A DNA stretch of 64,000 nucleotides from Candidatus Peregrinibacteria bacterium (GTDB taxonomy: Bacteria > Patescibacteriota > Gracilibacteria > UBA1369), in contig PLYH01000002.1 of NCBI GenBank assembly GCA_003153355.1, positions 109,348-173,347 of the forward strand. Reading direction: 5' to 3'. The notes under the pieces were generated by a model. The model worked only from the letters and a program-made list of their open reading frames with translations, made no database searches and had not been told where the DNA came from. Position 1 is the stretch's first letter. Each line of letters opens with the position of its first letter. A program made the position numbers and the translations under genes. This document shows positions 52,890 through 60,918 of the stretch, piece after piece.

Positions 52890-54623
52890 ATGATCGACGT
52901 CATCAAAAAAATCGCTGACCTGCAGGAAGGTCCAAAGCCAAATCCGGAAAAAGGCATCGGCAGAGAATGCTATGCGTTTTCACAAACAGAAGACCGAGCC
53001 TTCGAACTTTTAAAAACTGAAGCCGAAAATCTTTTTCAGACTAACGGCCTGGATGCTTCGGCGTACGAAATTCAAACCGACGCCATCGGCAATCTTTTTG
53101 TCACGCTCCACGGAAAAGATCGCGAAAAAACCGTGATGTCGGGCTCGCACGTTGATAGCGTCTATAAAGGAGGGATGTACGACGGCGTTGCGGGAGTGCA
53201 CAGCGCTTTCCGTTTTTTGGAAACACTCATCCGTGAAGGCAAAACCCCGGATCTCAATTACACCGTTGCAGTTTTCCGCGCGGAAGAAGCCAGTCCCAAA
53301 ACCGGCAACACCTGCATCGGCAGCCGCGTGGCCACGGGCACGCTTAAGGAGGCCGATCTTTTAAAAATAAACTATCTGCTCGATGACGGAACACACGTTC
53401 CCTTCAGCAAATATTTTCAGGAAAAATACGGAACCGAACGCTGGCAGGAAGTCCTGGAGGAACTCAAAAATCCGCCGATCCGCCGCAGCAAAGTCGTTGC
53501 CTATGAAGAACTCCATATTGAACAAAGCGCGGTCTGCGATTTGAAAAACGTCGATGTCGGTATCGTGATTGACGGCATCGGCGGGGCAATCCGCCAGACC
53601 GTGGAAATTCCTTTTGAACTCAAATACCTTCATGAAATGGAAGTTTTGCGGAAATCTCATCTTCAATACACGCTGAAGTTTGAAGGCGAAGAAGCGCACA
53701 CCGGCGGAACTCCGCCCAACCCCACCATGCTGCGCGAAGATAAAAATTCCACATGGTACCGCAGGGATGCGCTCGTTGCCGCCGCGCTTTTCGCCAACGC
53801 CCTTATCAAAAGCGAACTCGGCGGACACATCAAAATTTCGACTTTCACGATGCCGCAAAAAGTCGGCTTCACCACGGTGCCCAAAGAACAGACGCTGCAG
53901 TTCATGATTCCGGCAAATTTATGGAACGTGATGGAAAAATATCTCGGCGATATCGCCATCGAAGTGAAAAATTATCTCGATGTAAAATTGAAATACGAAC
54001 ATGACATGCTCCCTCCGGGAAGGGTTTCATATTTTGATCCGAAAGTTTTCAACGCCCTGCAGATTCCAATTTTTGTTGAACAGCAGGTCCGTGAAAAATG
54101 CCAGGAACAGATCCGGCAGTCAGGGTCGATTGTTGGCCGCGTCCGCGGAACGGTCACGGATTTTTGCATTTCGAATCCTGCAGCTGGCAGCGCCGAAAAA
54201 CCTTCGGTCCAATGCAATCTGGATTTCCGCGAAGTCGATCCGATCGAAATTGAAGGCATCATCAACGCAGTCCACCGGCGCGTTCTGGAAATCGCCGCAG
54301 AACTGACTGGCCCCGAAGAATTAAAAGATCGGCGCAATACAATCGTCCGCACCGTTTCACGCAAACCCCACACGCCACTGGACGAAGAAGCCATCAAGGA
54401 AAAAACCCGCATCGCCGAAGAAAAAAGTTTCAACGTCATGAAAATGCCGTCGCTTCCCGGCCACGATGCCGCCAGCCTCGGCTACATCGGCATCCCCATC
54501 AGCATGACGTTTGTGCGTCACGACGGCCGCAGCCACACCGGTTTTGAAACCATGCCTGCGCACCACTATTTAAAAGCGGAACAGATCAGTCACGCCTTCC
54601 TCGCCAAAAAACTCGGCGTCTAA
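52890..54623 (+). CDS. M20-family amidohydrolase (hydantoinase/carbamoylase-like), enlarged
   Basis: The 577-residue protein has M20 metal-site motifs: SGSHVDSVYKGGMYDGVAGV, FRAEEASPKTGNTCIGSR, YEELHIEQS and HTGGTPPNP, with a dimerisation lobe and MPSLPGHDAASLG near the end. These are nearest to the N-carbamoyl-amino-acid hydrolase/allantoate amidohydrolase group, which cut C-N bonds of linear amides with two metal ions. It is about 160 residues longer than the usual 410-420, with extra segments around residues 160-210 and 370-450. No pathway partner is nearby, so the substrate is open. Confidence 0.88.
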   Translation: MIDVIKKIADLQEGPKPNPEKGIGRECYAFSQTEDRAFELLKTEAENLFQTNGLDASAYEIQTDAIGNLFVTLHGKDREKTVMSGSHVDSVYKGGMYDGVAGVHSAFRFLETLIREGKTPDLNYTVAVFRAEEASPKTGNTCIGSRVATGTLKEADLLKINYLLDDGTHVPFSKYFQEKYGTERWQEVLEELKNPPIRRSKVVAYEELHIEQSAVCDLKNVDVGIVIDGIGGAIRQTVEIPFELKYLHEMEVLRKSHLQYTLKFEGEEAHTGGTPPNPTMLREDKNSTWYRRDALVAAALFANALIKSELGGHIKISTFTMPQKVGFTTVPKEQTLQFMIPANLWNVMEKYLGDIAIEVKNYLDVKLKYEHDMLPPGRVSYFDPKVFNALQIPIFVEQQVREKCQEQIRQSGSIVGRVRGTVTDFCISNPAAGSAEKPSVQCNLDFREVDPIEIEGIINAVHRRVLEIAAELTGPEELKDRRNTIVRTVSRKPHTPLDEEAIKEKTRIAEEKSFNVMKMPSLPGHDAASLGYIGIPISMTFVRHDGRSHTGFETMPAHHYLKAEQISHAFLAKKLGV

Positions 54624-54687
54624 AAATGAATCCGCCCGCCCGCGTGCCCGCAACTCAGCCGCCTCGCGTTACTCTAGCCCAGGAACT

Positions 54688-55131
54688 TTATCCCATCTTT
54701 GCCAGAATTTTTTTGAGCATTTCGTCGTGATTTTCCAGATGTTCTATAATAACGCCGATCTCTTTTTCGGCTTTGACGTTCACGTCAAAATCCGCCTGCG
54801 ATCGCAATTCGGAATGCTTCGCCTGCAAATTCTGACCGATCATAATCAGAGGCATCAGGAAAATCTGGATCATATTCGAGATGAAAAGCCAGAAAACAAA
54901 AGCCGGATATGGATCGAAACGTAAAGACTTCGGAGCAAAAACGTTCCAGCTCAGCCAGCAGACCGTCCATGTAAAAATAATCAGAAAAAATCCCATCGTT
55001 CCCACGTGTTCGGTGGTCCAGACAGCCATCCTTTCCAATGTGCTCAAACTGTTTTTATGTTCGACGTTCACATTTTTGATCGGTTTTCCGGCCGCGCGGA
55101 GTTCTTTTAAAGATGTTATGTTTTTTTCCAT
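54688..55131 (-). CDS. DUF1003 membrane protein
   Basis: The 147-residue protein has the DUF1003 layout: a polar head (NVEHKNSLSTLERMAVWTTE), two membrane helices (GTMGFFLIIFTWTVCWLSWN; AFVFWLFISNMIQIFLMPLI) and a charged helical tail (AKEIGVIIEHLENHDEML-like). Function is unknown. It is convergent with the M20 gene, and the 64 bases between show no clear terminator. Confidence 0.9.
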   Translation of the reverse strand: MEKNITSLKELRAAGKPIKNVNVEHKNSLSTLERMAVWTTEHVGTMGFFLIIFTWTVCWLSWNVFAPKSLRFDPYPAFVFWLFISNMIQIFLMPLIMIGQNLQAKHSELRSQADFDVNVKAEKEIGVIIEHLENHDEMLKKILAKMG

Positions 55132-55186
55132 CTGAAGAAAAAAAGAAATTTTAATGTCGCTGTGATTGTATCGTCAGCCGAAGGTT

Positions 55187-55768
55187 TCACACAAACTTAA
55201 GTTTCTTATGTTTCAGAAGTTCCTGCCAGTCGATCTTCGCAAAAAGATAAACGGTCACGATCGTCAGCAGCTGGGAGACCAAAAAATACCAGCTGAAAAG
55301 ATGGTTGAGTGAAAACGGGAAAAATGCGCGCACAATCCTCGTCGCCGAAAAAGCAAAAAAAGTATAACTGCACAGCCGCCCGAAAAAGAAAGGAATAACA
55401 ATATAACGAAGCTTCATTTTTGTCAGTCCGTAAGCGATGAAAAGCTGACTCGACGGGAAAGGGCTGAAAGCGTAAAGAAGGACGACTCCCACAGTTAAAG
55501 TCTTTTTCCCTTCCAGCTGTTTTTTGATGACATCAATATTTTTTCTCGTTTTTTCGCTGATGATTTTTTCACGGATGATAGTTTGGGATAATTTTGCCAG
55601 CGTCGCTCTTCCCAAAGTCGCAAAAACCGCCCCGATAAAAGCCAGCGGCAAAACGGGAATACTGTAAGCTACGGCAATATACGACAGCACCGTCCACGTC
55701 GCCGGCATAAAAAACGGAATCACGTTCGTTGTAAAAACCAGAACTGCAATCAAAAAATAAGTGAGCAT
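55187..55768 (-). CDS. VTT/DedA-like integral membrane protein
   Basis: The 193-residue protein (ATG at 55768; 55789 adds seven residues) has four to five membrane helices. A central motif FSPFPSSQLFIAYGLTKMKL resembles the VTT signature (SNARE-associated/TVP38/DedA), and FFFGRLCSYTFFAF follows. Such proteins are linked to lipid flipping or transport. It follows DUF1003 in the opposite order on the same strand with 55 bases between. Confidence 0.7.
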   Translation of the reverse strand: MLTYFLIAVLVFTTNVIPFFMPATWTVLSYIAVAYSIPVLPLAFIGAVFATLGRATLAKLSQTIIREKIISEKTRKNIDVIKKQLEGKKTLTVGVVLLYAFSPFPSSQLFIAYGLTKMKLRYIVIPFFFGRLCSYTFFAFSATRIVRAFFPFSLNHLFSWYFLVSQLLTIVTVYLFAKIDWQELLKHKKLKFV

Positions 55769-55955
55769 GCTAAGAATTGTACACCACACACGTCAATTTA
55801 TAAAAAAGGACATGGCGAAATCGAAGGTAAGATTCCAAAACTTTTTTGGTCACAAAATTTAAATCTTGAGGTCAGCTTTCTTTAAAGCCTAAGCATTGAC
55901 ATTTATCTAAAATGTATTATTTTATTTTCTCATCCTGGCATAACCAAATTTCATT

Positions 55956-56777
55956 ATGAGAGAAGTTATCCTCGACATTCCACATGGAGGTGAAGAAATG
56001 CCAAAAGAAGTAGCTTCTTATCTTCATCCGGATATAACTCATATTGATTTGCTGAATGAAGCGGATCTTTATTCCCGTGAATTTTATAGGCAACAGGGCG
56101 GAATTCCGGAGGCAAATAAATTTTTTTTTAATTATTGGAGAACAATCATTGATGCTAATAGGGATCTAACCGATTTTCGCCGTGACGGAATTATCAAAAG
56201 GAGCACAATCAGATTAAAACCGCTTTATCAAGATTCAACTGGATTGCCTCCAGAAATGGCGCGTTTACTGGTTGAAAAATATGCGAAACCGTATTACGGA
56301 CAACTTGAGGAGTCAACAAGAAAACCCGAAACAAAACTCGTAGTTCTTGGACATACTATGGAGCCCATAGGTCCAACTGGTGGAATAAAATCTGGAGAAA
56401 AAAGACCGTTAATTAATTTAGCAAATGGCGGCGACCTTGAGGGTAACCCGAATAAATCCTATCAAGCACCACGCGATATTATGGAATATGTGAAAGATCA
56501 CGTTGAGGCAAAGCTGCCTTCATTAAATTTGAACGGCCTGGTCTATAACGGACAAGCGGTAAGTTTTAATACTCCTTTCCCTGGTAAAAAATCCATTGCC
56601 AGAATTGGAGAAACAGCTCTACAAGGAAAGACTGCTCTTATGTTTGAAATTAACAAATCTCTTATTATTGATTCATCTGATACCGAAATCCACGAAGTGC
56701 GTCCGGAAAATATTGCCGTGATGAGAACAATAATTCACGATGTTCTTGAAGGGATATTAGGAAAAATCACAAGATAA
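55956..56777 (+). CDS. N-formylglutamate amidohydrolase-like protein
   Basis: The 273-residue protein has features of the FGase family: an early VILDIPHGGEEMP (metal site), DANRDLTDFRR in place of the usual DLNR box, VVLGHTMEP, and a C-terminal MFEINKSLI region. The family cuts N-formyl or similar amides, and some members act on peptidoglycan-like compounds. It is in the AT-rich patch with codon use unlike its neighbours. Its TTGACA-like -35 (55896-55901) lacks a good -10. Assignment is moderate because motifs are only partly conserved. Confidence 0.7.
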   Translation: MREVILDIPHGGEEMPKEVASYLHPDITHIDLLNEADLYSREFYRQQGGIPEANKFFFNYWRTIIDANRDLTDFRRDGIIKRSTIRLKPLYQDSTGLPPEMARLLVEKYAKPYYGQLEESTRKPETKLVVLGHTMEPIGPTGGIKSGEKRPLINLANGGDLEGNPNKSYQAPRDIMEYVKDHVEAKLPSLNLNGLVYNGQAVSFNTPFPGKKSIARIGETALQGKTALMFEINKSLIIDSSDTEIHEVRPENIAVMRTIIHDVLEGILGKITR

Positions 56778-56831
56778 AGTCTTACAGTTCAAGACTGCTA
56801 AGTTCGTTCAGGGGAAGGGACGATCCTGGAA

Positions 56832-57239
56832 CTATTCTTTCTGAACAGAAATCTTTTTACCTGAATCTATGCCGTTTGCAGTAAAAACATCATCTTTCCC
56901 GATACTCTCTTTGAACCCTAAGACGACCATGCAGCGCCGAGCACTGCCTTCTCCGTCAACAATCACGGTGACGTAATCTTTCACCTCGACACATTTTGGT
57001 GTGCAACCAAGATCATCTCTTTGCTGCTTGGTTAAACCGATCAGATTTTTTTCATCCTCACCTTGATGATTTTTCATACTTTCGTGTCTGCAGGGACCGC
57101 TTACGGTTCCCTCCAGTTTTTCCTTCACCCCTTCTTTTATTTCACTTAAAGTCATCGGCTTTTTAACATCGGTGGAGGTGAAATCGATTGGTTTGGAAGG
57201 CTGTTGAGGTAAATCTTCTTTTGGAGTTTCAGCACCCAT
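56832..57239 (-). CDS. Uncharacterised protein, 135 residues
   Basis: I do not recognise this protein. Residues 1-40 are polar and Pro-rich (KEDLPQQPSKPIDFTSTDVK); the rest is a small domain with four cysteines (GPCRHES, LGCTPKCVEVKDYVTVIV, RRCMVVLGF), which could bind a metal or form disulfides. There is no signal peptide. It is convergent with the FGase-like gene and lies beside tRNA-Asp, in the AT-rich patch. Confidence 0.6.
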   Translation of the reverse strand: MGAETPKEDLPQQPSKPIDFTSTDVKKPMTLSEIKEGVKEKLEGTVSGPCRHESMKNHQGEDEKNLIGLTKQQRDDLGCTPKCVEVKDYVTVIVDGEGSARRCMVVLGFKESIGKDDVFTANGIDSGKKISVQKE

Positions 57240-57299
57240 AATAGTAGTTATTAAATTTTATTATATTATTTTAACACAAAAATTACCTATTAGCAAGCA

Positions 57300-57376
57300 T
57301 GGCGGAGCGGAGGGGACTCGAACCCCCGACCTCCACAGTGACAGTGTGGCGTTCTAACCAGCTGAACTACCGCTCC
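57300..57376 (-). tRNA. tRNA-Asp (anticodon GTC)
   Basis: On the minus strand: acceptor GGAGCGG / CCGCTCC, D-arm, anticodon stem CCACA / TGTGG with loop CTGTCAC (anticodon GTC), T-arm GGGGG-TTCGAGT-CCCCT, discriminator G and an encoded CCA. The G34 position is the site of queuosine. No terminator or strong promoter was identified. Confidence 0.98.
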
Positions 57377-57510
57377 ACGTGCCCGCCAGCCCAGTTTACA
57401 AAACCAATGTCACGTAAATCTGAGCACCTAAATGAAAATGTCACAAATTTGCCTGCCAATAATAATAAAGCGGGCGCCTTTTAGCAAGCCAATCTTTAAT
57501 ATGAATATGT

Positions 57511-57516
57511 TATAGT
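57511..57516 (+). promoter_or_regulatory. -10 element upstream of the glycosyltransferase gene
   Basis: TATAGT lies 31 bases before the ATG; a start near 57523 would give a leader of about 25 bases. No convincing -35. Confidence 0.4.
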
Positions 57517-57547
57517 TATTCCGCTGAAGGCATTCATTCACTAAATT

Positions 57548-58681
57548 ATGAAGATCGGCATCGATTGCAGAATGTATTCTTCCCGTTTTACCGGCATCGG
57601 CCGGTACGTTTACGAACTCACCGAAAATCTTTTCCGCACGGACTCGCAGAATGAATACGTCCTCTTTTTTAACGAACCCGAATTCGCGCATTTCTCTCCG
57701 CCCAACGAACGCGTGAAAAAAGTCCTGGTCAACGCGCCGCATTATTCGCTCGCCGAGCAGATAAAATTCCTTCACCTTTTGAATAAAGAAAAACTCGACC
57801 TCATGCATTTTACGCATTTCAACGCGCCGATTTTTTATAAAAAACCTTCCGTTGTCACCATTCATGACCTGACGCTTTCTTTTTATCCGGGCAAAAAAAT
57901 GTCTTCGCCGATTTACCGTCTGGCCTACCAACTCACCATTAAATCTGCGGTCAAGAAAGCCAAAAAAATCATCGCGGTTTCATTGAACACCAAAAAAGAT
58001 TTGCAGAACTTGTTTGAATCCGCGGACGACAAGATCAGCGTGATTTACGAAGGCGTTCATGAAAAATTCCAGCCGCTCCGCGATGAAAGCGACCAAAAAA
58101 AACTCAGCGAAGCCAAACAAAAATTCAAACTCGATAAACCATACTTATTATATACAGGCGTCTGGCGCAGCCACAAAAATCTCCCCAATCTTTTGCAGGC
58201 TTTTCACATCCTAAAAAACGATTACGGTTTTGATGGCTACCTCGTGATCACCGGCAGAAAAGATCCCGTGTATGCTCCGGAAATCGAACAAAAAGCTGTC
58301 ACTCTCAAACTGGAGGACGACGTCATTTTTACCGGCCTGGTCGAAGAAAAAGATCTCGTACCTTTATACACGGGCGCGCTCGCGTACGTGTTCCCGTCTT
58401 TTTACGAAGGATTCGGCCTTCCGCCGCTTGAAGCCATGCAGTGCGGCGTTCCGGTCATCGCTTCAAACACCTCGTCCATCCCTGAAATTTGCGGGAAAGA
58501 CAACGCTATATTTTTCGATCCCGAAGATCCTCAAAACATGGCAGAAAAAATTTTTGAAGTCACCAGTCAAAAATCCCTGCGCGAAAAACTCATTGCCAAC
58601 GGCCTGCAAAGAGTGAAACAATTCTCCTGGAAAAAAATGACCGAAGCCACGCTGGAAGTATATAAAGAAGCACTCTCATAA
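57548..58681 (+). CDS. Glycosyltransferase, GT4 family
   Basis: The 377-residue protein has the GT-B fold: GIGRYVYELTENLF near the start, TVIHDLTLSFYPG, YTGVWRSHKNLPNLLQAF, and the donor-site motif SFYEGFGLPPLEAMQCGVPV with the E-x7-E pattern. It transfers a sugar from a nucleotide sugar, likely to a surface polysaccharide or lipid. No signal peptide. The DUF721 gene follows 9 bases later. Confidence 0.93.
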   Translation: MKIGIDCRMYSSRFTGIGRYVYELTENLFRTDSQNEYVLFFNEPEFAHFSPPNERVKKVLVNAPHYSLAEQIKFLHLLNKEKLDLMHFTHFNAPIFYKKPSVVTIHDLTLSFYPGKKMSSPIYRLAYQLTIKSAVKKAKKIIAVSLNTKKDLQNLFESADDKISVIYEGVHEKFQPLRDESDQKKLSEAKQKFKLDKPYLLYTGVWRSHKNLPNLLQAFHILKNDYGFDGYLVITGRKDPVYAPEIEQKAVTLKLEDDVIFTGLVEEKDLVPLYTGALAYVFPSFYEGFGLPPLEAMQCGVPVIASNTSSIPEICGKDNAIFFDPEDPQNMAEKIFEVTSQKSLREKLIANGLQRVKQFSWKKMTEATLEVYKEALS

Positions 58682-58690
58682 ATTTCAATC

Positions 58691-59014
58691 ATGTTCGACG
58701 CATTCCAAAAATTCCTTCCCAAAGCCGCTGCTGAATATAATTTCACCAAGCAGCTTGAAGCCGTAAAAATCTGCCAGGAGTTCCGCAGCCTTTCCAAAGC
58801 CATGCTTTCTCCCGAAGCCATGGCTCAGATATTTCCCAAATCTTACGACGACCAGACCCTTACCATAGGTGTGCTCAATTCCGCGGCAGCCCAGCAGATC
58901 GCGATGCAGAAACATCAGATCCTTGAAGCCATCAATAAAAAATACGGCGCCAAAACGCTCCGCAACATCAAAATCGAAATGACAGACAAGCTCCCCGAAG
59001 ATACGGCCACCTAG
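58691..59014 (+). CDS. DUF721/DciA-like protein
   Basis: The 107-residue protein shows the DUF721 pattern: a helical head, LTIGVLNSAAAQQIAMQKHQ as the conserved beta-helix segment (typically LxVxVxSSxWAxQL), and KYGAKTLRNIKIEM. DciA-type proteins load the replicative helicase. The tryptophan typical of that motif is replaced by Ala, so the role is tentative. It lies between a glycosyltransferase gene and rpsP. Confidence 0.75.
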   Translation: MFDAFQKFLPKAAAEYNFTKQLEAVKICQEFRSLSKAMLSPEAMAQIFPKSYDDQTLTIGVLNSAAAQQIAMQKHQILEAINKKYGAKTLRNIKIEMTDKLPEDTAT

Positions 59015-59036
59015 CAAAAAAACGGCTAGCCAAAGC

Positions 59037-59064
59037 TTGACATTCCTCATTCCTGCGCTAAACT
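59037..59064 (+). promoter_or_regulatory. rpsP promoter
   Basis: Perfect -35 TTGACA (59037-59042), 16-base spacer, -10 TAAACT (59059-59064). The TTG of the -35 also opens a spurious upstream extension of rpsP. Predicted start near 59071, a leader of about 120 bases. Confidence 0.8.
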
Positions 59065-59080
59065 TGAAGCGGTTTTTACG

Positions 59081-59155
59081 AAGACCGATCTCGCTCTGTG
59101 CAGAATCGGTCCCTCTGGCCTGCGAAAAACCTTCAAAGGCCGAGTCCTCCCTCAT
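59081..59155 (+). promoter_or_regulatory. Structured rpsP 5' leader
   Basis: ACCGAT/ATCGGT (15-base loop) and GGCCT/AGGCC can form two successive hairpins in the leader of the ribosomal protein mRNA. They may serve regulation by the protein or simply stabilise the RNA. Confidence 0.4.
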
Positions 59156-59192
59156 TCGAAAAAACTCATTATTTCATAACTCCGTTTCCAAA

Positions 59193-59543
59193 GTGTTAAG
59201 AATCAGACTGACCCGTACGGGCCGCACCAAACAAGAATCTTTCCGCATCGTGGTTGCAGAACATGCCCGCCCTGTGAAAGGAAAATTTATTGAAGTTGTC
59301 GGCAATTATCAGCCGGCAAAAATTCCGAAAGTTTTGAAGGTTGAAAAAGACCGCGTTGTATACTGGATGAGCAAAGGTGCTCAGCCATCAAGCAGCGTCG
59401 CGGCTTTATTGAAGAAAGACGGCATGCCGAATATGGAGAAATACATGGCAAAACGCCAATCGGACATCAAGAAAAAAGGCGAAGAAGCTAAGGGCGCAGC
59501 TGCGCCAAGTGCCCCTGCAGCTCCGCCTGCTCCAGCCGCGTAA
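59193..59543 (+). CDS. rpsP: Ribosomal protein bS16
   Basis: From a GTG at 59193 the product is 116 residues and opens VLRIRLTRTGRTKQ (M in practice), with SFRIVVAEHARPVKG, FIEVVGNYQP and the usual WMSKGAQPSSSVAALLKKDG. bS16 stabilises the 30S 5' domain. The tail is Ala/Pro/Lys-rich. No ATG precedes this GTG near the conserved start; the frame's 52-codon extension runs through the promoter and leader and is rejected. rimM and trmD, its usual neighbours, are missing; khpA follows. Confidence 0.95.
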   Translation: MLRIRLTRTGRTKQESFRIVVAEHARPVKGKFIEVVGNYQPAKIPKVLKVEKDRVVYWMSKGAQPSSSVAALLKKDGMPNMEKYMAKRQSDIKKKGEEAKGAAAPSAPAAPPAPAA

Positions 59544-59586
59544 TAACGTATCTCAAAGTCACACATAATCCTTAATCCACACCTTT

Positions 59587-59880
59587 ATGGATGCAACGAA
59601 AGACTTCTCTCAAGGATCTGACCGTGACTTTGTTGAGTACATTGTGAAACAAATCGTCCAAAATCCCGATGATGTCCAGGTTGAACGCACCGTTGACGAA
59701 ATGGGCGTGCTCATCACCTTAAAAGTGAATAAAGACGACATGGGTAAAATCATCGGGAAAAGCGGACAAACCGCAAAATCTCTCCGCATTCTGCTCCGGG
59801 TTATCGGTTCAAAAAACAACGCCCGCGTAAATCTCAAAATCGTTGAACCGGACGGCACGGAAGTAAAAGCCGAGGAGTAA
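59587..59880 (+). CDS. khpA: KH-domain RNA-binding protein KhpA
   Basis: The 97-residue protein has a YlqC/KhpA-type KH domain: DFVEYIVKQIVQNPDDVQVE, the GKIIGKSGQTAKSLR loop with GxxG, and NNARVNLKIVEPDG. With its partner KhpB it binds RNA and affects cell shape and division in Gram-positives. Gene order rpsP-khpA is widespread. No Shine-Dalgarno. Confidence 0.94.
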   Translation: MDATKDFSQGSDRDFVEYIVKQIVQNPDDVQVERTVDEMGVLITLKVNKDDMGKIIGKSGQTAKSLRILLRVIGSKNNARVNLKIVEPDGTEVKAEE

Positions 59881-59907
59881 AACACTAATTCTTAATCTAA
59901 AAGAAAC

Positions 59908-60276
59908 ATGGCAGATACCGTTCCAGCAAACTCCATTCTTGGCGCTGCTCAGCGTTATGACATTGTTGAAATTATTAACAAAGGTTTGGCCTATGCGATC
60001 ATCATCGCCGGTCTCCTTTCAGTCATTTTTATTTTCATCGGAGGCATTTCCTTCATCCTTTCCGGAGGCCAGGAAGATAAAATCAAGCAAGCTGTAAGCA
60101 CGATCCGTTATGCCATCATCGGTTTGATTATTACGATTTTATCCGTAGTGATCGTTGGAACAGTAGGCCGCATCATCGGCTTGGACATCATCAAATACAT
60201 CAACTTCAACGACATCATCAGTAACATCACCAGCCTCGGCAACAGCGCCAGCGGCGGCACCCAGACGTTGAATTAA
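59908..60276 (+). CDS. Pilin-like two-helix membrane protein (TrbC/VirB2 type)
   Basis: The 122-residue protein has two membrane helices (GLAYAIIIAGLLSVIFIFIG; IRYAIIGLIITILSVVIVGT) with a short basic loop (GGQEDKIKQAVST) and a Ser/Gly/Asn-rich tail. That matches VirB2/TrbC-like pilins found in many Patescibacteria. No other type IV secretion gene is in view. It overlaps the convergent gene by 4 bases. Confidence 0.75.
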   Translation: MADTVPANSILGAAQRYDIVEIINKGLAYAIIIAGLLSVIFIFIGGISFILSGGQEDKIKQAVSTIRYAIIGLIITILSVVIVGTVGRIIGLDIIKYINFNDIISNITSLGNSASGGTQTLN

Positions 60277-60833
60277 CGCACCTTCAGAATCCCGCGGATA
60301 ATATGCTGCCAGTCGTATGGAAAGTGGTACGTTTCGCATGCGCGGACCAACGCGGCAAAAACGCCCCACGGATTTTTTTCGCTGAAAGTGAAACCGTTTC
60401 CAGTTTCTTCGTTGGGATGATAGTTCGCGATGAGCGGAGATTTTTCGTGACCGACCGGAACCACTCCCTTATCAAAAAGTGTGTGGAAGGTCGTTTGTTT
60501 TTCGTCGAACACCAGGGCCATGTCTGCCGCCAGAAGCCACTCATCAAGTTTCGGAGCCATGCGTCCGTTTTCAGGATTGAACCAGAAAATTTTTCCCGAA
60601 GGATGTTTGGCATGATCACCGGGCTCCTCTTCGCTCACCACTAGAATGCGCAAAGGCAAAACGAAAACTCCTTCAAGGAGTTTATAGACAAGTTCGTGAT
60701 TGGATTTTTCTTTGGTCGTAAAAATGATCAGCAGCGGAAACTTAACGTCGGAGTCTGGCCAGCACTCATCAAAAAGATGTTTCTTAGCGCCCTTCTTTTG
60801 TTCCAGAAGTTTTTGCAGATCGCTACGTCCCAT
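60273..60833 (-). CDS. Uncharacterised protein with a GT-B C-terminal-half-like end
   Basis: The 186-residue protein has no signal peptide. Its last 70 residues (FDKGVVPVGHEKSPLIANYH; ETGNGFTFSEKNPWGVFAAL; ETYHFPYDWQHI) follow the pattern of the C-terminal half of glycogen/starch synthases (GT5): a G-x-x-P motif, a 'GTGF-F' loop and a final helix with a Trp. The N-terminal sugar-acceptor half is missing. It may be a lone C-terminal domain or a divergent regulator. Moderate to low certainty. Confidence 0.55.
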   Translation of the reverse strand: MGRSDLQKLLEQKKGAKKHLFDECWPDSDVKFPLLIIFTTKEKSNHELVYKLLEGVFVLPLRILVVSEEEPGDHAKHPSGKIFWFNPENGRMAPKLDEWLLAADMALVFDEKQTTFHTLFDKGVVPVGHEKSPLIANYHPNEETGNGFTFSEKNPWGVFAALVRACETYHFPYDWQHIIRGILKVR

Positions 60834-60918
60834 GGGGCAGGAATATAAGGAGTCGGGGGCACGAAAATAATCTTAATATTATAGCAAAAAAGCGGCTAAA
60901 ATGCTATGCTCCGCCCGT

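Larger units (their letters stand above)
55850..57299. other. AT-rich patch with atypical codon use
   Basis: From about 55850 to the tRNA gene the sequence becomes clearly richer in A and T than its neighbours. The gene at 55956 uses many TTT, TAT, ATT and AGA/AGG codons where neighbours use CGC, ATC and GCC. A tRNA-Asp gene lies at the right edge, a usual integration site, but no integrase or repeated att site was found. It may be horizontally acquired. Confidence 0.5.

Noticed and set aside
57430..57480. Terminator near 57470 (GCGGGCGCC with T-run)
   Set aside because: The GGCGCC palindrome is too short and the stem too weak to support a terminator.
57299..57484. Short open frame across tRNA-Asp encoding MAERRGLEPPTSTVT
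   Set aside because: It is the known kind of false frame produced by a tRNA gene read on the opposite strand.
59037..59192. Upstream extension of rpsP
   Set aside because: It starts in the -35 box and runs through the promoter and leader; bS16 homology begins at the GTG at 59193.
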